Part shown: positions 52,401 to 62,852 of the stretch, in pieces
How the letters are laid out: every line of letters begins with the position of its first letter
How positions within the stretch are numbered: position 1 is the first letter of the stretch
Assembly (NCBI GenBank): GCA_036023115.1
Contig: JAYKKT010000079.1
Span: forward strand, 13,631,501 to 13,695,500
From: Brasenia schreberi
Taxonomy: Eukaryota; Streptophyta; Magnoliopsida; Nymphaeales; Cabombaceae
Direction of reading: 5' to 3'
DNA length: 64,000 nucleotides
Made by a program: the position numbers and the translations under genes
Notes under the pieces: generated by a model
Database searches by the model: none
What the model was told of the DNA's origin: nothing
What the model saw: only the letters and a program-made list of their open reading frames with translations

Positions 52401-55400
52401 CAAAAGCAAGCAACTCCTTCTCAGCACACTGATGTAGCCGCTCCAATCCAGACTCAGCCTCACCTGCAATATAACGTTAAGGCAAAACAGCTGAAGGGAT
52501 TCCAGAAAATGCATAAAGTTAAAAAGAAAAGAGAGATGGAATACCCTGCAGGTACTCAAAAAATTGTCTCTTTGCATGTCCTTGCTCAGGCAGGTAATAG
52601 CCGTATGCGTATGTCCACTTCAGTACTCTCCTGCATTCAACTATCTGCATATCGTAACACCATAAATTTAAGAGTCGTCCAGACGAAAAGAGGGAAACAA
52701 AAGCTAGAGCAAAAATAGGACAAAAATACCTAAACAAAAAAGTACCTGTAACCAGGCATCCGTTATGAATTTTAGTTGAGATACAGGCTGGCACTGCTTC
52801 TCACTCAACTTCTCCATCTACAAGTTATACAGGGGAAAAACAAATATTTAATAGGTAAATACAGCCTTTTAAACTCATAATAGCATGGCCATTTGCAAGA
52901 AGGTAGAGAAGAAATTTTAAAGATATCAGCTAAAATGGAGGTTCACCAAGGCATAAAGGAATTGCAAAATCTATCTCACGGCATTACAAAAGAACCGCAC
53001 ATGCAAGTAGGCACTCCCCCATGCATCAGGCACACGCACAAATGCAGCTTTTCACATATAGATAGAGAATTGTTATTTGGATGGACCATGTCCTTTTCCC
53101 ATAATCCCATGAAAAGATTCAAAGAAAAGAGAAAATTAAAACACTTCTTTTGGGGGGAACGCATACAAAAGAAGTCTAAAAAAAGAGAAATTTGTCAAAA
53201 CATAAATTGATATTTTCACATTTATGTTATTACAGCAGAATAGCAATATTCTGAACAAGCATTTATTTCCACAACATCAACAACCCAATCCAAAAACAGT
53301 CAGTGCTACAAGAAATCCACTATCACTTATTGCACTCAGACTCATTAGAGAAAACTTGTCGATAGCAATCACCATAAAAATCCCTACTTACATGACAAGT
53401 TTGCATCTGATTGAGGTCCGAAAGAGCCTTTACCCTTGACTGGAAACACAGAAAATACTTTAGAAGCAAAGACAACACATTGCCAAAATAGTAACTTAAA
53501 GCTAGCAGTCCTGGAAGCTATTAAGAAAACTAAACTATATATGTGGTATGACACCAGAAAATACAGACAAGATGAAAGATGCTATGCATGCACCATCGTC
53601 TCTTTGACTCTCTGGCACAAAAAGCATTCATATATTTGCAGTTAATTACCAAGTAAACATTCATATTATAGTGAAGTATGATGTTGCCACACCCATATTC
53701 TAGCACCATTACTTGAAGTGTGTTTTCCCGTCTCCACAGAGGAAATTGGTAGAAGGAATATAGCCAACGCATAACCCATCAATGGCCATACATCAAAAAA
53801 TGCATGTTAAGTCAGCTTAGCTTGATTATTTCTTCTTAAGAGAAGAGCTTCAGTATGCTGAGCTACTGGCCATGCAGACCATATCAGAAGAATACGTTTA
53901 AGAATCCCAGTTTAGCCAAATAGAGAGCAAGAATTGAATGTCCTTTATGAGTTTTCCAATCCTAGTTAATTTCTATTTCAAACTAATGATTACTCACAGC
54001 TGATCTGACATGAACACGCAATTCTAATAAAGGCACTTACAAGCATGTTACACCATTATATGACAAGGACATTATACCAGAGGTCACAAAGCATTCATGA
54101 GTCCAGTAGTTGACAATGGTGAACAGAGAAAGATCAAAGCATCGCCTCTTTTTTCCCTTCTTTAATATTTTTTATCGATAAAGATGAGCTGCAGTGCGCT
54201 GTTCTTCTAGGCAATGTATATTGGCAAGCCAAATTCTCTTAGGCATGCCAATCAATGAACAAGACCTGAAAATTCGATTTCACGAACAATTTTCTTTAGT
54301 TGAAGTCACCACTAATCTGAGTTTATCACGAGCAAATATGTTAGTCCTACATATACAACACAACCCCCCCACACACACACCCCAAAAACTAAATAATAAA
54401 TAAATAAACTAAAACACACACAATCTTAACAATCCTTCTTGAAGACCAATTATGACCATTCCTTCCATGATGATCAAGTCAATACAACCGAATTGTGGGG
54501 TTACTCATTACTGGAAAAGTTCCCTTCTTGTCAAGTAAAAACAGCTCTGATGCACGGGTACGTGCATCCTGCTTATGTACCCATATCCAGTACATACCAG
54601 GTATGCGTACCCATCCTGATTTCGATACACATACCCTGATTTGGGTACGTTAGGTACCCATATTTAGTTTCATTGGATCGATCCATGTGAATATGAATCG
54701 AGCCGATCCAGATCCAAAATATTAACTAAAAACCCTTAATTTCTAAACCTACATACTCTCTACTTCTGGCACTCCGTTGCGCTCATTACAGGTGGCCGAC
54801 AGTGACAAACGACCTGCAAAGGGATGTTGACGTCGACGAACAAGTTGTTTGTAAAAATCGTATCGTATCGTCTGTCTCATATGGATAAGAACAATTTGTT
54901 CAACAACCATCTACCTATGGTTCAGGTTCGCATGACCTTCACACTCAGTCTTTGATGAATCGCAGATATTCAAAGCACAATCATTCATACTGTGGATAGT
55001 AATTTTGCCATGTACCTCTTCTCTCTCGACATTATGAACATGTTCCCTTGCCGTTCATACTCTCTCAATTGCTACAATGAAAATTCTTAGATGTGTTCAG
55101 TTTTGTAATGCAATGTATAGTTATTTTCATTACTCATTAATTAGTCATTGACTCATAATAATTTAATGGATATTTTACAGGATAGTATAACTCCGCCCAT
55201 GTAAGGGATCACCCTTGCATGACCGGTCCTAAGCCAGATAAAGGAGGAGGGTTGTGTTAGGCTTCCGACAGCCAACATAAAACTATATCGGATTTTATAT
55301 CATGGATTACACAAATTATGAGCATTGTTTTGGGTGTTAATGTAATAGGAAGGCCCATGCCACCATTATGAAAGGGGGTCAGGCCCTAGCCAGGACCGTT

Positions 55401-58400
55401 GGGGGCCCCAACGGCTACTGGCCATCCTTTTTCTCCCCTTTGCTCTCCCATTTGAACTCCTTGTAATGCCTATAAATAGGCCACTCATTCATCAATAAAT
55501 TCAGCAGTCTAGCACTGTCTTTTTGACTTGTTTTGTATGTGTTTCCGCTCTCATTGGTTATTCTTAAAGATTGGCATTTGTGATTGAATGCCATTTGACT
55601 CTTGGCGACTTGGTGGACTTGATTCGTGTAATATCAACTGGCGATTATTTACATGGTATCAGAGCCTCGGATCGAAGAAATTGAGTGCATTGGGAAGCGT
55701 GCTACAAGTGCAAAATTTGAAGAATTGCATCAAACTTGAGGTTAGTTCAAGATCTTTAATTTTGCACAAAATAAAAGATAAAAATGAGTCGTTTAGATGT
55801 ATTCTAGACCCAAAGTGTTATCAAAGTTGGGCTAGGACGATAAAAAAATATTTTTTGTCAAAAGATTTTTGGGATTACATCGATGAAACCATAAATGAAC
55901 CAATTTTGAACATTGATGACTTAAGATGATAAAATCATCAAAGCACATAAAAAATACAAGCTAGATTTGAAATTGTGAGAAAAGATGAATGCAAAAATTA
56001 CATTGATCATTTGTCAAAATATTGATGAAAAACTTAGAAATAGAATTAGTGTTTTTGAAAATGTGTTTGAAACTTGAGAATATTTAAAAACGATTCATTC
56101 TCAAGACGATTTTGTTTTTCAAATTGATCTAATGGAAAGAATGGTTATACTCAAACAAGGGAATCTAAGCATTAGGGACTATCATAATGAATTTTCGGAG
56201 CTATGGACTCAATTAAGAAGTTTTGATAAATTTAGAAACCTTCACAAATTAGACGAATTTCAAGAATACGTAGGAAAAGACAAACATTAGAGACATAATC
56301 CACAATAATATAAGACAAGTTGATTTAAGAAACTTAAATACGAAGATAAACAATTTACTTGGACGCATAGTAGTGCGGTTGCGAATTGCTACAGGCAAAC
56401 CCATCAAGTGAAGAGCATTATCATAGATCTCTATCTCTCGATGTATAACATCTGCTATGATCTCATCAGGGACTAATCTATCAATACAATCAATGATGCC
56501 TCGATTAACCTCACCGTCCTTTTGAAGCTTGTTGAGTACCCGAATGATGGGTTTAGATAATATGTTACTGCATGAATAGGCTGATGCAATTATTTATTCT
56601 ATCTATTATCAATGATTTTCCACACGGGTACATAATTTCTCTTTTTTCTATTAAAATTATTTCTAATAGCTTCTTTTGCCCTGTCCATGGCTTCATAAAG
56701 GTAGCCCATAGATGGTTTCTCCTCGCTATCAGTCAATCTCAAAACCTTTACTAATGGACATGTAATCCTCAACAATCTAACACATGCATTCTAAAATATA
56801 CTCCTGAAGGCTGTCTTGGAAATCTCATTCAACTTTCTGTTTCTTCTTTTCTAAGGCAACTCTACAAATTGTTGCCACTCATATGAGAAGAACATTCTCT
56901 TTAATGCTTGCTTCTGTCTCACAATACTCTGTACAGATAAGAAATTTGTTGCAAACCGAATTACAACTATTCGAAGAAGCTCTGCACCTTCTGTATATCT
57001 CCTCATCATACACAAAACAAATGCATGGTTGTAAATGAATTTTGTGATATCTTGGCAACACTCAGTTGTTGCCTTTATTTCATCCATCTCACCGATGTCC
57101 TCAAGGATGAGATCTAAACAATGGGTTGCACATGGTGTCCAGTAAAAAGTCCCATAAATATCAGCTAACTCCTTCCCAACTGCTTTGTAGTAGTTGCATT
57201 ATCTGTAATCAATTGGACTACATTCTCTAGCCCAACCTCTTATGTAACCTTATCAAATTCTTGTTGTTGGATATCTGTAGTGTGCCTCTCCTCTAACATG
57301 TCTAGAGATCTCAAAAACATAAGTCCTTTAGGACAGTAGACAAGAAAGTTTAGCAAGGTCCTTCCTCGCCTATCTGTCCATCCATCTGCCATGATAGTGC
57401 AACCTGTCTCCTTCCATGACTCTCTAAATGTCAAACAATATTCTTGCACTTCAATGATGGTCTTATCTAAGATCTTTCCTCTCAACTTCTGATAGGAAGG
57501 CATCTTGTATCCTAGACCAATGTTAGCAATTGCATCTGTCATTGCTTGAAAATGAAAACTGTTTGCTGCATTAAATGGAATGCATGCATCATAAAACCAT
57601 CTACCCACTGCAAGTTCCACCTGATCATGCAGTTGTTTTGAAGTCACAGCAGCACGAATTCCAGGTTGAGCACTAGGTGTAGTGGTAGGAGGAAAAAATG
57701 AATGTATGTTAAAAGCAGTGTTTCTCTATTCCTTCCTTAATTTCCTCTTCTGCCACCTCAAAGTCTTCAACAACCCTCTTTCCCCTGTTAGGTGCTCATG
57801 AACTGCTACTACCCATCTCTGTTCTGGCATCTAAAGGCAAACTGTCAGTGAATCCAAATCCAATATTATCATCTTCTTCAAACATCTTCAAATCATCCTT
57901 TTGTTATCTCCTCTCTTGTATACCCTCAATCATCTCAAGACATTTCCATTTAATACCTTCTGGCAAACTTCTAACCCTGCTTATGCAAGGAGCAACTTCT
58001 TTCCTAGTCCCTGATAGGTGGTGTTTTAACCGTGAAATTCCACCACTAATCACCCTCTAACAAAATAAACATCTGATCTTTAATCTGGAACCCTCAACTG
58101 GTATACCCCACTGCCATGTCAGATCATCAAACTTAGAATGAGAGTCTCTACCACCCCTTCCTGCTATCTCAATTGAGTACATTAATTCAAACAAAAACCT
58201 GAAAATAAAAGAACTTCGTAAATCATCAATCATCAAATAACACTTAAATAGTGTCTCACTTCATGAATGCAATAAAAATCATATCCACACACTTAATAAC
58301 TTCATATTTTGTCATTCAAAAAAAGAAAAATATAAATAAAACAAAAAAACAACAAATACAAAGGAAAAAAATGAAGAAAAACACTAAAAATATACCCAAA

Positions 58401-61400
58401 TTCGAGTTAGGAGGCTTACACGGATACCATAGAGCACGTTTTCTGAGCCTTCAATACCAAGGAGGCCAAGAATCATGCTAGGAGAGCTTCGGGAGCTCTG
58501 AAGAAACCAAGGAAACCCACAAAAATGCGGGTTTCCGTTCGGCAATAAGGGTCCCTAGGCGTATCGCTTGTATCGTACGATACGGGTGATACGCACTGTA
58601 TCGTGTGATATGGCCCGTATCGCATGATACGGTGCGAAAAGTCTTAAATTGCGATACACTATGGTATATCGTATCGTGGCACGATACGATACGTATCTTA
58701 CGTATCAGTGCGATACAGATAACACTGCCAAGAAGGCCAAGAACCACACTAGGGGGGCTTGGGGAGCTCTGAAGAAACCAAGAAAACCCGCAAAAACGCG
58801 GGTTTCCGTTCGGCAAGGGTCCCTGGGCGTATTGCTCGTGTGATACGGCTCGTATCGCACAATACAGTGCGATAAGTCTTCAATTGCGATACACTATGGT
58901 GCATCGTACGTATTGCACCGTACTGTACGATACGGATAACACTAACCGTGATAACAAGGTTAAGATCAAGTAAGGGCCCAATCAGTTGTTAAAAGAAATG
59001 TAATATACATTTTTTCTTTTCTTTATGTAATTTTATTTTCATTTTTATTTGTATGTAAATTAGGGCCATTCCGCCTTGGTGCAAGGGTCAGGGTCATTCT
59101 GCCCTGGTGCGTGACCATAAGGGCCAACCACAACGGCTAACCAGCCTCCGTTGGGGCTGTCTAGCCCCCCTTTTCCCAGTCCCTATGTACACTATCTCAT
59201 TAAGCCTCTTTTGTGTGGCTATTGAATAACATTGATTTTCGCTATTAGTGCCTTCATTGCACGTATGTGATTATAGCCTTTTCTAAGGCTTTGTGATTGA
59301 CGATTTGTAGTGATATTTGTTCAATCTTCCGCTGCTACATTGAAGCATCGACTTTATTACAGTAATGAAGGCTATTATTCTTAATGATTTATGATAGGAC
59401 AAGGTATTATATTTTCCTGAATTCATAGAGCATATTTTGGAGATGTTAGAGAAGTTGATAAAGATGAACCGATGCTCCATAAAGTTTATGAAATGTGAGA
59501 TACCATGAATGAAAAAGTTAGTAAATAATTTTGAAGCATGAGGGAAAAGAACAATATGAGACATCATCATTTTATGATCATATTCATTATATATTAGTTT
59601 CAAGATGAAAAAGCAACAATCTCTTGCATTGTTTAGCACATTCTTTAAATCCAAGATATTATGGGAAGAAATGGTTGTATGAGAGTAGTGGTCGTACTCC
59701 TCCTAATCAAGATCCTGAAATAGCAAAAAATAGGCAAATGTGTTTGGGAAGGATTTATCGTGACTCATACTTAGGCAAGTAAATTATGAATATGAAAAGT
59801 TTTCTTGTGCCAAACTTTATTCACTACAAACACTAGAAGCAAGGGATTATAAAGATCCATTAGATTGATGGGTATGTTATGGATTTGGGATGCCTCTTCT
59901 TCAAAACTTGGATCAAAATTATTTTCAATCTGCAACTTCATCTTGTTGTGAAATGAATTGGAGTACATATTCTCAAATTCACAATATCAAAAGGAATAAT
60001 CTCTCAAATAGTCATGTTGAAGACCGGGTTTATGTCCATTCAAATTTGAGATTGGTTTCACGATCTAATGCGAGTCCAGGTAACTAAGTGATTTATTGCT
60101 TTCAAAATTGTCTTCTTTTCTATTAATCATAGTGATTCGGTTTCATCTTTTATTGTTATTTATTTGAATATATTGCAGTGAAGGAGCATCAAAATATTAG
60201 GATGCAAAACCAGAGGAATATGATTTAGATGACAACCAAGATTTGCATACCCTTAATATGAAACTTATTGATCCAATAGTCCCTTCAGTTGATAATGTTG
60301 TTGATAGTGAAGATCTATGATTTATCATATACATGTTCATTTCATTTATCAAACATTAAGATTTTCTTTTGATTGATTTATGTATTAAGATAAAATTAGT
60401 AGTTTGCGTGTTTTGCTTTTATATAAAGTTGTGTACTTACTATTGTCATATACTTTGATGTCTCACTTGCTCTAGTTTGAATATTATATATACTATTATA
60501 TACCTTAGTCATGTCTCCGCACCCAAAATTTTTGAAATTTGTCGTATCTCGCACCCGCACCCATGAAGCATAAGGCTTAAGGTTTATTGAATACATGAGT
60601 ATTTATAGAGAGAAAGAGAAGAGTGAAAGCCAGCAGCATTCAGTTGTTGGTTGCTGGCCCAACGGCTATTTTATTAGCCATTGGGGCTCCCTTGTGGCCC
60701 TGGCCCGGGTACAAACACAAACTTATGGGCCTTATTGGCCCAATCATATTATATTTTAACAACCAGTACCATACCCATATCCATGCAACGTAGAAAAACA
60801 ATGATGTATATCTGATTTTAGGGCATCATGAATTGTGGAAAGCATATTCTATGGCTCCTAGCCCATACAACCAAATGCAACAGTAATATGAGAAGATGAA
60901 ATAAAATGCAACATAGTACTATGAGAAGAAAGGTAGATTCGTTGATTCTCTAGTAAAAAGCCTCAACTAGAAAGGTCACTTGGCCTTGTCTTTGTGTTCA
61001 AATCATATTTGATGATCTATGCATGCATATGGAGAGAGCAGGATAGATGCGGAGTGCCTCCATTCTTTTCCTTGAATGAAGCTGGTTTCAGCTTCATAGA
61101 CATCTACTTGATATGCTTTTCAAGAAAACACTATTATTCAAGGCCAATCTCCTAGCAAGTTAACCATGTTGAGACCATCTCCAAACATTGGATAGAACTC
61201 TAACCATCACAACCATATGGATGTGCATACTTTATATAGAACAACAATAACAAACACGTATAGATTTGCATCATGCAATATTACATTCAAGTTGGGCTGG
61301 AAGGAGAGTATCAGTATCAGCATTGTCATCAATTATATCATAATATGCACCCATACATGCATGTAATGTACTTTACCCAGTGGCCAAATGATTGGGGGTT

Positions 61401-62852
61401 AATGTCAAAAGGTTTTTGTGTTATTAACGTTAAGCATTAGTGTATTCCATATACATATCACCAAATGTAGTGTATATATTGAGACTCTTGAGATGTGCAT
61501 ACAGCGAATGACAACAGAATGTTACAATAAGATGGGAAAACATATTCTTTCTACTTACTGACTGGTTAGTGGCCCATCGTTCATAATAATGAGTGTATCT
61601 CTCCAATGAATTCTTAGCCATTTCTCGTCTTTTCTCAGCCTCATCATACTGCAGACAATTAAATTTACACCAAAAGCTTTTGACAAATTATCCAAATTCA
61701 AAGGAACTTTTTTCCCTTGTATAAGGCAAATAATCATACCACTCCTTCCTGTTTTGCAGTCTCATAGCGGTTACATGCATAGAAACCACCTGTCCTTTCA
61801 CCATGCTCAGACCATGCCCCAAGGCAAAGCCTGCAAATAGTGTTATAATGATGGTTATACCAAAACATCAAAACAGAATATTTAAGTAGCCAGTCATTTC
61901 ATTAAAACAATGCCTTACCAGCAAAATTCAAACTTGCAAGGTGGAGTGCAAGTAATGTGCATGCATCCCTGGTTTTTCTCAATTGGCCGCTTGCATTTCG
62001 GGCAAGGCTTTGAATTTGCTAATATCCTACATTGTACCAGAAATGCCATCAGAATTACACTCCTGAAGTCTGAGGAAGACTCAAAACTCGAGCAAAAACA
62101 GAAAATGTAATGCAGTCGAGAAAATTATGATAACACCAAAGAAGCAATCTACCCTGACATAACTAATTTTGAACATAAAATAAGTATCAAAATAAATTTC
62201 ACATGGCCAAGATCTCAGAGCAGTTCCTGGGTAAGCTTAAAGAAGGTGCCGGTTCTTGTATGTAGACATTGTAAAGTTGTCATAAGAGCATGACTAATAA
62301 TCTTGGTAAGGCTGAATCTCCCTGGTGCTCCCAGCCATTTGTTCCTTTGTAAATTTTCTTCTAGCACCTAATTTCGCTAAGCAAAAGAGGTGTACCACAA
62401 TAATGCACTCCAAATGTTTCTTGCCTCTCATGAGCACACACCTACAGGCAGGTATCAACCGGTTTGCACCCAAACAGTTACTAGATTGAACTGCTACTGC
62501 AGAATATTGGGATGTTTATTCATTTGAAACAAAACATTATTTACAACATTTTTGTACCAGTTCATATTCTCTGACTCCGCACTGTTCTTTAGGATCCACT
62601 TGGCAACTGTATCACAGTCAACAGGACGATGTGCCTCTTCAGTACACTGTGTGGAAATGAAAAGTTCAGAATTCCTTGCTTTTTCTTATTACCAACAAAA
62701 ATGCCAAACAATAACAAGTGAATAAACCATTTCAATGAGGTGCTTACGTTCCAACAAAAGTTGTAAGAACAGCTGCAAATAACATCGTAATTTGAACTAC
62801 CAGCAACAAATTCCACAGCATACTCACAGCCTGGAGCTGGACACCACTTGGT
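46471..62852 (-). CDS. ARI: ARIADNE-type RBR E3 ubiquitin ligase, 3' part of the gene
   Basis: RBR ligases pass ubiquitin through a catalytic cysteine in RING2. Exons in coding order: 62852-62748, 62646-62558, 62026-61919, 61830-61740, 61648-61559, 53439-53392, 52817-52746, 52644-52545, 52463-52334, 46726-46471 (1089 nt, 362 residues plus stop, no frame break). [43 protein letters not shown]2: [19 protein letters not shown], with the catalytic Cys in QGCMH, then [18 protein letters not shown]. Ariadne helical region: [79 protein letters not shown] RanBP2-type zinc finger ([18 protein letters not shown]) ends the protein, as in plant ARI5/7/8-like members. RING1 and the acidic N-terminus (about 200 residues) lie beyond the right edge. 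Introns of 5.6 kb and 8.1 kb are filled with transposons. Confidence 0.93.
46848..47056. mobile_element. Harbinger/Tourist-like MITE in the last ARI intron
   Basis: 209 bp. The left end (GGGGCTGTTTAATTACAAGG) and the reversed right end (GGGGTGTTCGATTACCAAG) pair as terminal inverted repeats, followed on both sides by TGGGCCT-type words. The interior repeats the same motifs (GGGCCTGTTAG, TTTGATTACGAGG), giving a foldback structure. The GGGxxTGTT start suggests the PIF/Harbinger group. The 3-bp target duplication is not clear. Confidence 0.6.
47370..48410 (+). mobile_element. Old RTE LINE remnant in ARI intron
   Basis: Plus strand. RT motif A is seen as [13 protein letters not shown] near 47409. 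Then come ISLHTG (motif B region), SACSLPDIM (position of motif C), [12 protein letters not shown] sequence near 48160 and the 3' end AGAGAAGGCTTGGTTCTGGT near 48370. Every frame is broken. Much more diverged than LINEs A-C. Confidence 0.65.
48690..51034 (+). mobile_element. RTE LINE C, 3' truncated
   Basis: Starts with the 5' terminus AACTCCGCCCATGTAAGG, runs through the ~0.4-kb 5' UTR and the EN-RT ORF, and ends abruptly at ACAGACTTCTTT inside the RT. LINE B continues there for another ~0.9 kb to its tail. LINEs normally lose 5' sequence, so the missing 3' end implies a later deletion or recombination. The element is antisense to the ARI gene that hosts it. Confidence 0.85.
49050..50982 (+). 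pseudogene. LINE C endonuclease-RT ORF, frameshifted
   Basis: Frame fragments with [20 protein letters not shown] (endonuclease start), [23 protein letters not shown], a connector [12 protein letters not shown] that is intact where LINE B has a one-base loss, and RT start [20 protein letters not shown] with motif [17 protein letters not shown]. Stops or shifts occur near 49240, 49648, 49730, 49953, 50300 and 50640. RT motifs B and C are lost with the 3' truncation. Confidence 0.8.
51035..51985. other. ARI intron DNA, no feature recognised
   Basis: Non-repetitive-looking sequence after the LINE C break point. It has a short stretch at 51732-51751 that could code G-T-L-D-S-L-M between an AG and a GT, but nothing supports a gene. 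Confidence 0.35.
51986..52095. mobile_element. hAT-like terminal fragment with GTACC repeats
   Basis: A (TA)n run, then CCGTACC/GTACCGG words, ends with ATCCATGCAACATAG. The same end (ATCCATGCAACGTAG) recurs at 60778-60793, and related GTACCC clusters lie at 54535-54665. Only terminal pieces are present, with no transposase. Confidence 0.45.
53440..55180. other. ARI intron DNA, mostly unassigned
   Basis: Part of the 8.1-kb intron (53440-61558). It holds a GTACCC-rich hAT-like terminal fragment at about 54535-54665 and a short CGTATCG-bearing piece (54846-54890: GTAAAAATCGTATCGTATCG) that matches H1-type ends. The rest shows no gene or repeat. Confidence 0.4.
55184..55334 (+). mobile_element. 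RTE LINE D, 5'-terminal piece
   Basis: Matches the first ~150 bp of LINE C (AACTCCGCCCATGTAAGG on, ending at GAGCATTGTTTTGGG). It is cut off by the start of a copia LTR at 55335. The rest of the element is not in the window. Confidence 0.8.
55335..55653 (+). repeat. copia 5' LTR (319 bp)
   Basis: Begins TGTTAATG and ends ...TTACA directly before the tRNA-Met primer site TGGTATCAGAGC at 55654. Carries a TATA box (TATAAATAGG, 55471) and an AATAAA at 55494, giving a plausible promoter/R region. Confidence 0.85.
55654..56272 (+). mobile_element. copia primer-binding site and partial gag
   Basis: The primer site TGGTATCAGAGC is followed by a gag N-terminal region: [20 protein letters not shown] and [14 protein letters not shown] (about 55790-55930). 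After a frame break comes a retrotransposon gag segment, [19 protein letters not shown] and [13 protein letters not shown] (about 56130-56250). Ends abruptly where hAT H5 sequence begins. Protease, integrase, RT and 3' LTR are absent. Confidence 0.75.
56340..58200 (-). pseudogene. H5 hAT transposase (BED, DUF659), broken
   Basis: BED finger region near 58000-58175 ([28 protein letters not shown]). DUF659 at 57240-57647 has [40 protein letters not shown] and [15 protein letters not shown]. It continues at 57060-57240 with [12 protein letters not shown] residues, a central part at 56850-57087 ([18 protein letters not shown]), then a [15 protein letters not shown] segment near 56700 and [15 protein letters not shown] near 56420. 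It preserves the DUF659 start that H4 has lost. Frameshifts occur near 57195 and 57240, and the hATC end is absent. Confidence 0.75.
58457..58943. repeat. Tandem duplication of a hAT 5' terminus
   Basis: Copy 1 (58457-58737) and copy 2 (58738-58943) both run CCAAGGAGGCCAAGAA, GAGCTCTGAAGAAACCAAG, CGGGTTTCCGTTCGGCAA, a cluster of CGTATCG/CGATACG words, then GATAACACT. Copy 2 is about 70 bp shorter, with fewer repeats. Confidence 0.85.
58986..59295 (+). repeat. copia-like solo LTR fragment
   Basis: Begins TGTTAAAAG and carries GGGCC-rich words (AGGGCCATTCCG, ACAACGGCTAACCAG, CCGTTGGGGC), followed by a TGTACACTATC leader and TTGTGATTGACG. The layout resembles the LTR at 55335, but the sequences are diverged. 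Boundaries are approximate. Confidence 0.45.
59296..60575 (+). mobile_element. Third hAT lineage, H6, plus strand, degraded
   Basis: The hATC dimerisation region at about 59890-60060 reads [20 protein letters not shown], then [13 protein letters not shown]. It is preceded by decayed coding from 59340 with RDYKDPLD near 59846, and followed by an acidic tail ([15 protein letters not shown], near 60210) and a right end with CGCACCCGCACCCATGAAGC. The terminal repeats and host-gene orientation differ from H1-H5. The N-terminal half is missing. Confidence 0.65.
60577..60764 (-). repeat. copia-like solo LTR fragment, minus strand
   Basis: On the minus strand it starts TGTTAAAATATAATATG and includes GGGCCAGGGCC, AGCCGTTGGGCC, a TATAAATAC box and AATAAACC, matching the LTR layout at 55335. 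It is followed on the plus-strand right by a GTACC-type hAT end (60765-60795). Confidence 0.5.
60796..61558. other. ARI intron DNA, no feature recognised
   Basis: Right end of the 8.1-kb intron. No repeat or coding signal noted. Confidence 0.4.

Larger units (their letters stand above)
56273..58943 (-). mobile_element. hAT element H5, 3' end lost, 5' end duplicated
   Basis: Closely parallels H4 from the region upstream of hATC to the 5' leader, in the same orientation. The hATC domain and left terminal repeat are missing because the element is joined to copia gag at 56272/56273. On the right, the 5'-terminal region with CGTATCG repeats and the end ATAACACTG (58737) is followed by a second copy of the same ~210-280 bp, ending ATAACACTA at 58943. 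Confidence 0.8.

Noticed and set aside
59283..59654. 123-codon minus-strand frame
   Set aside because: Antisense of decayed hAT coding on the plus strand (H6).
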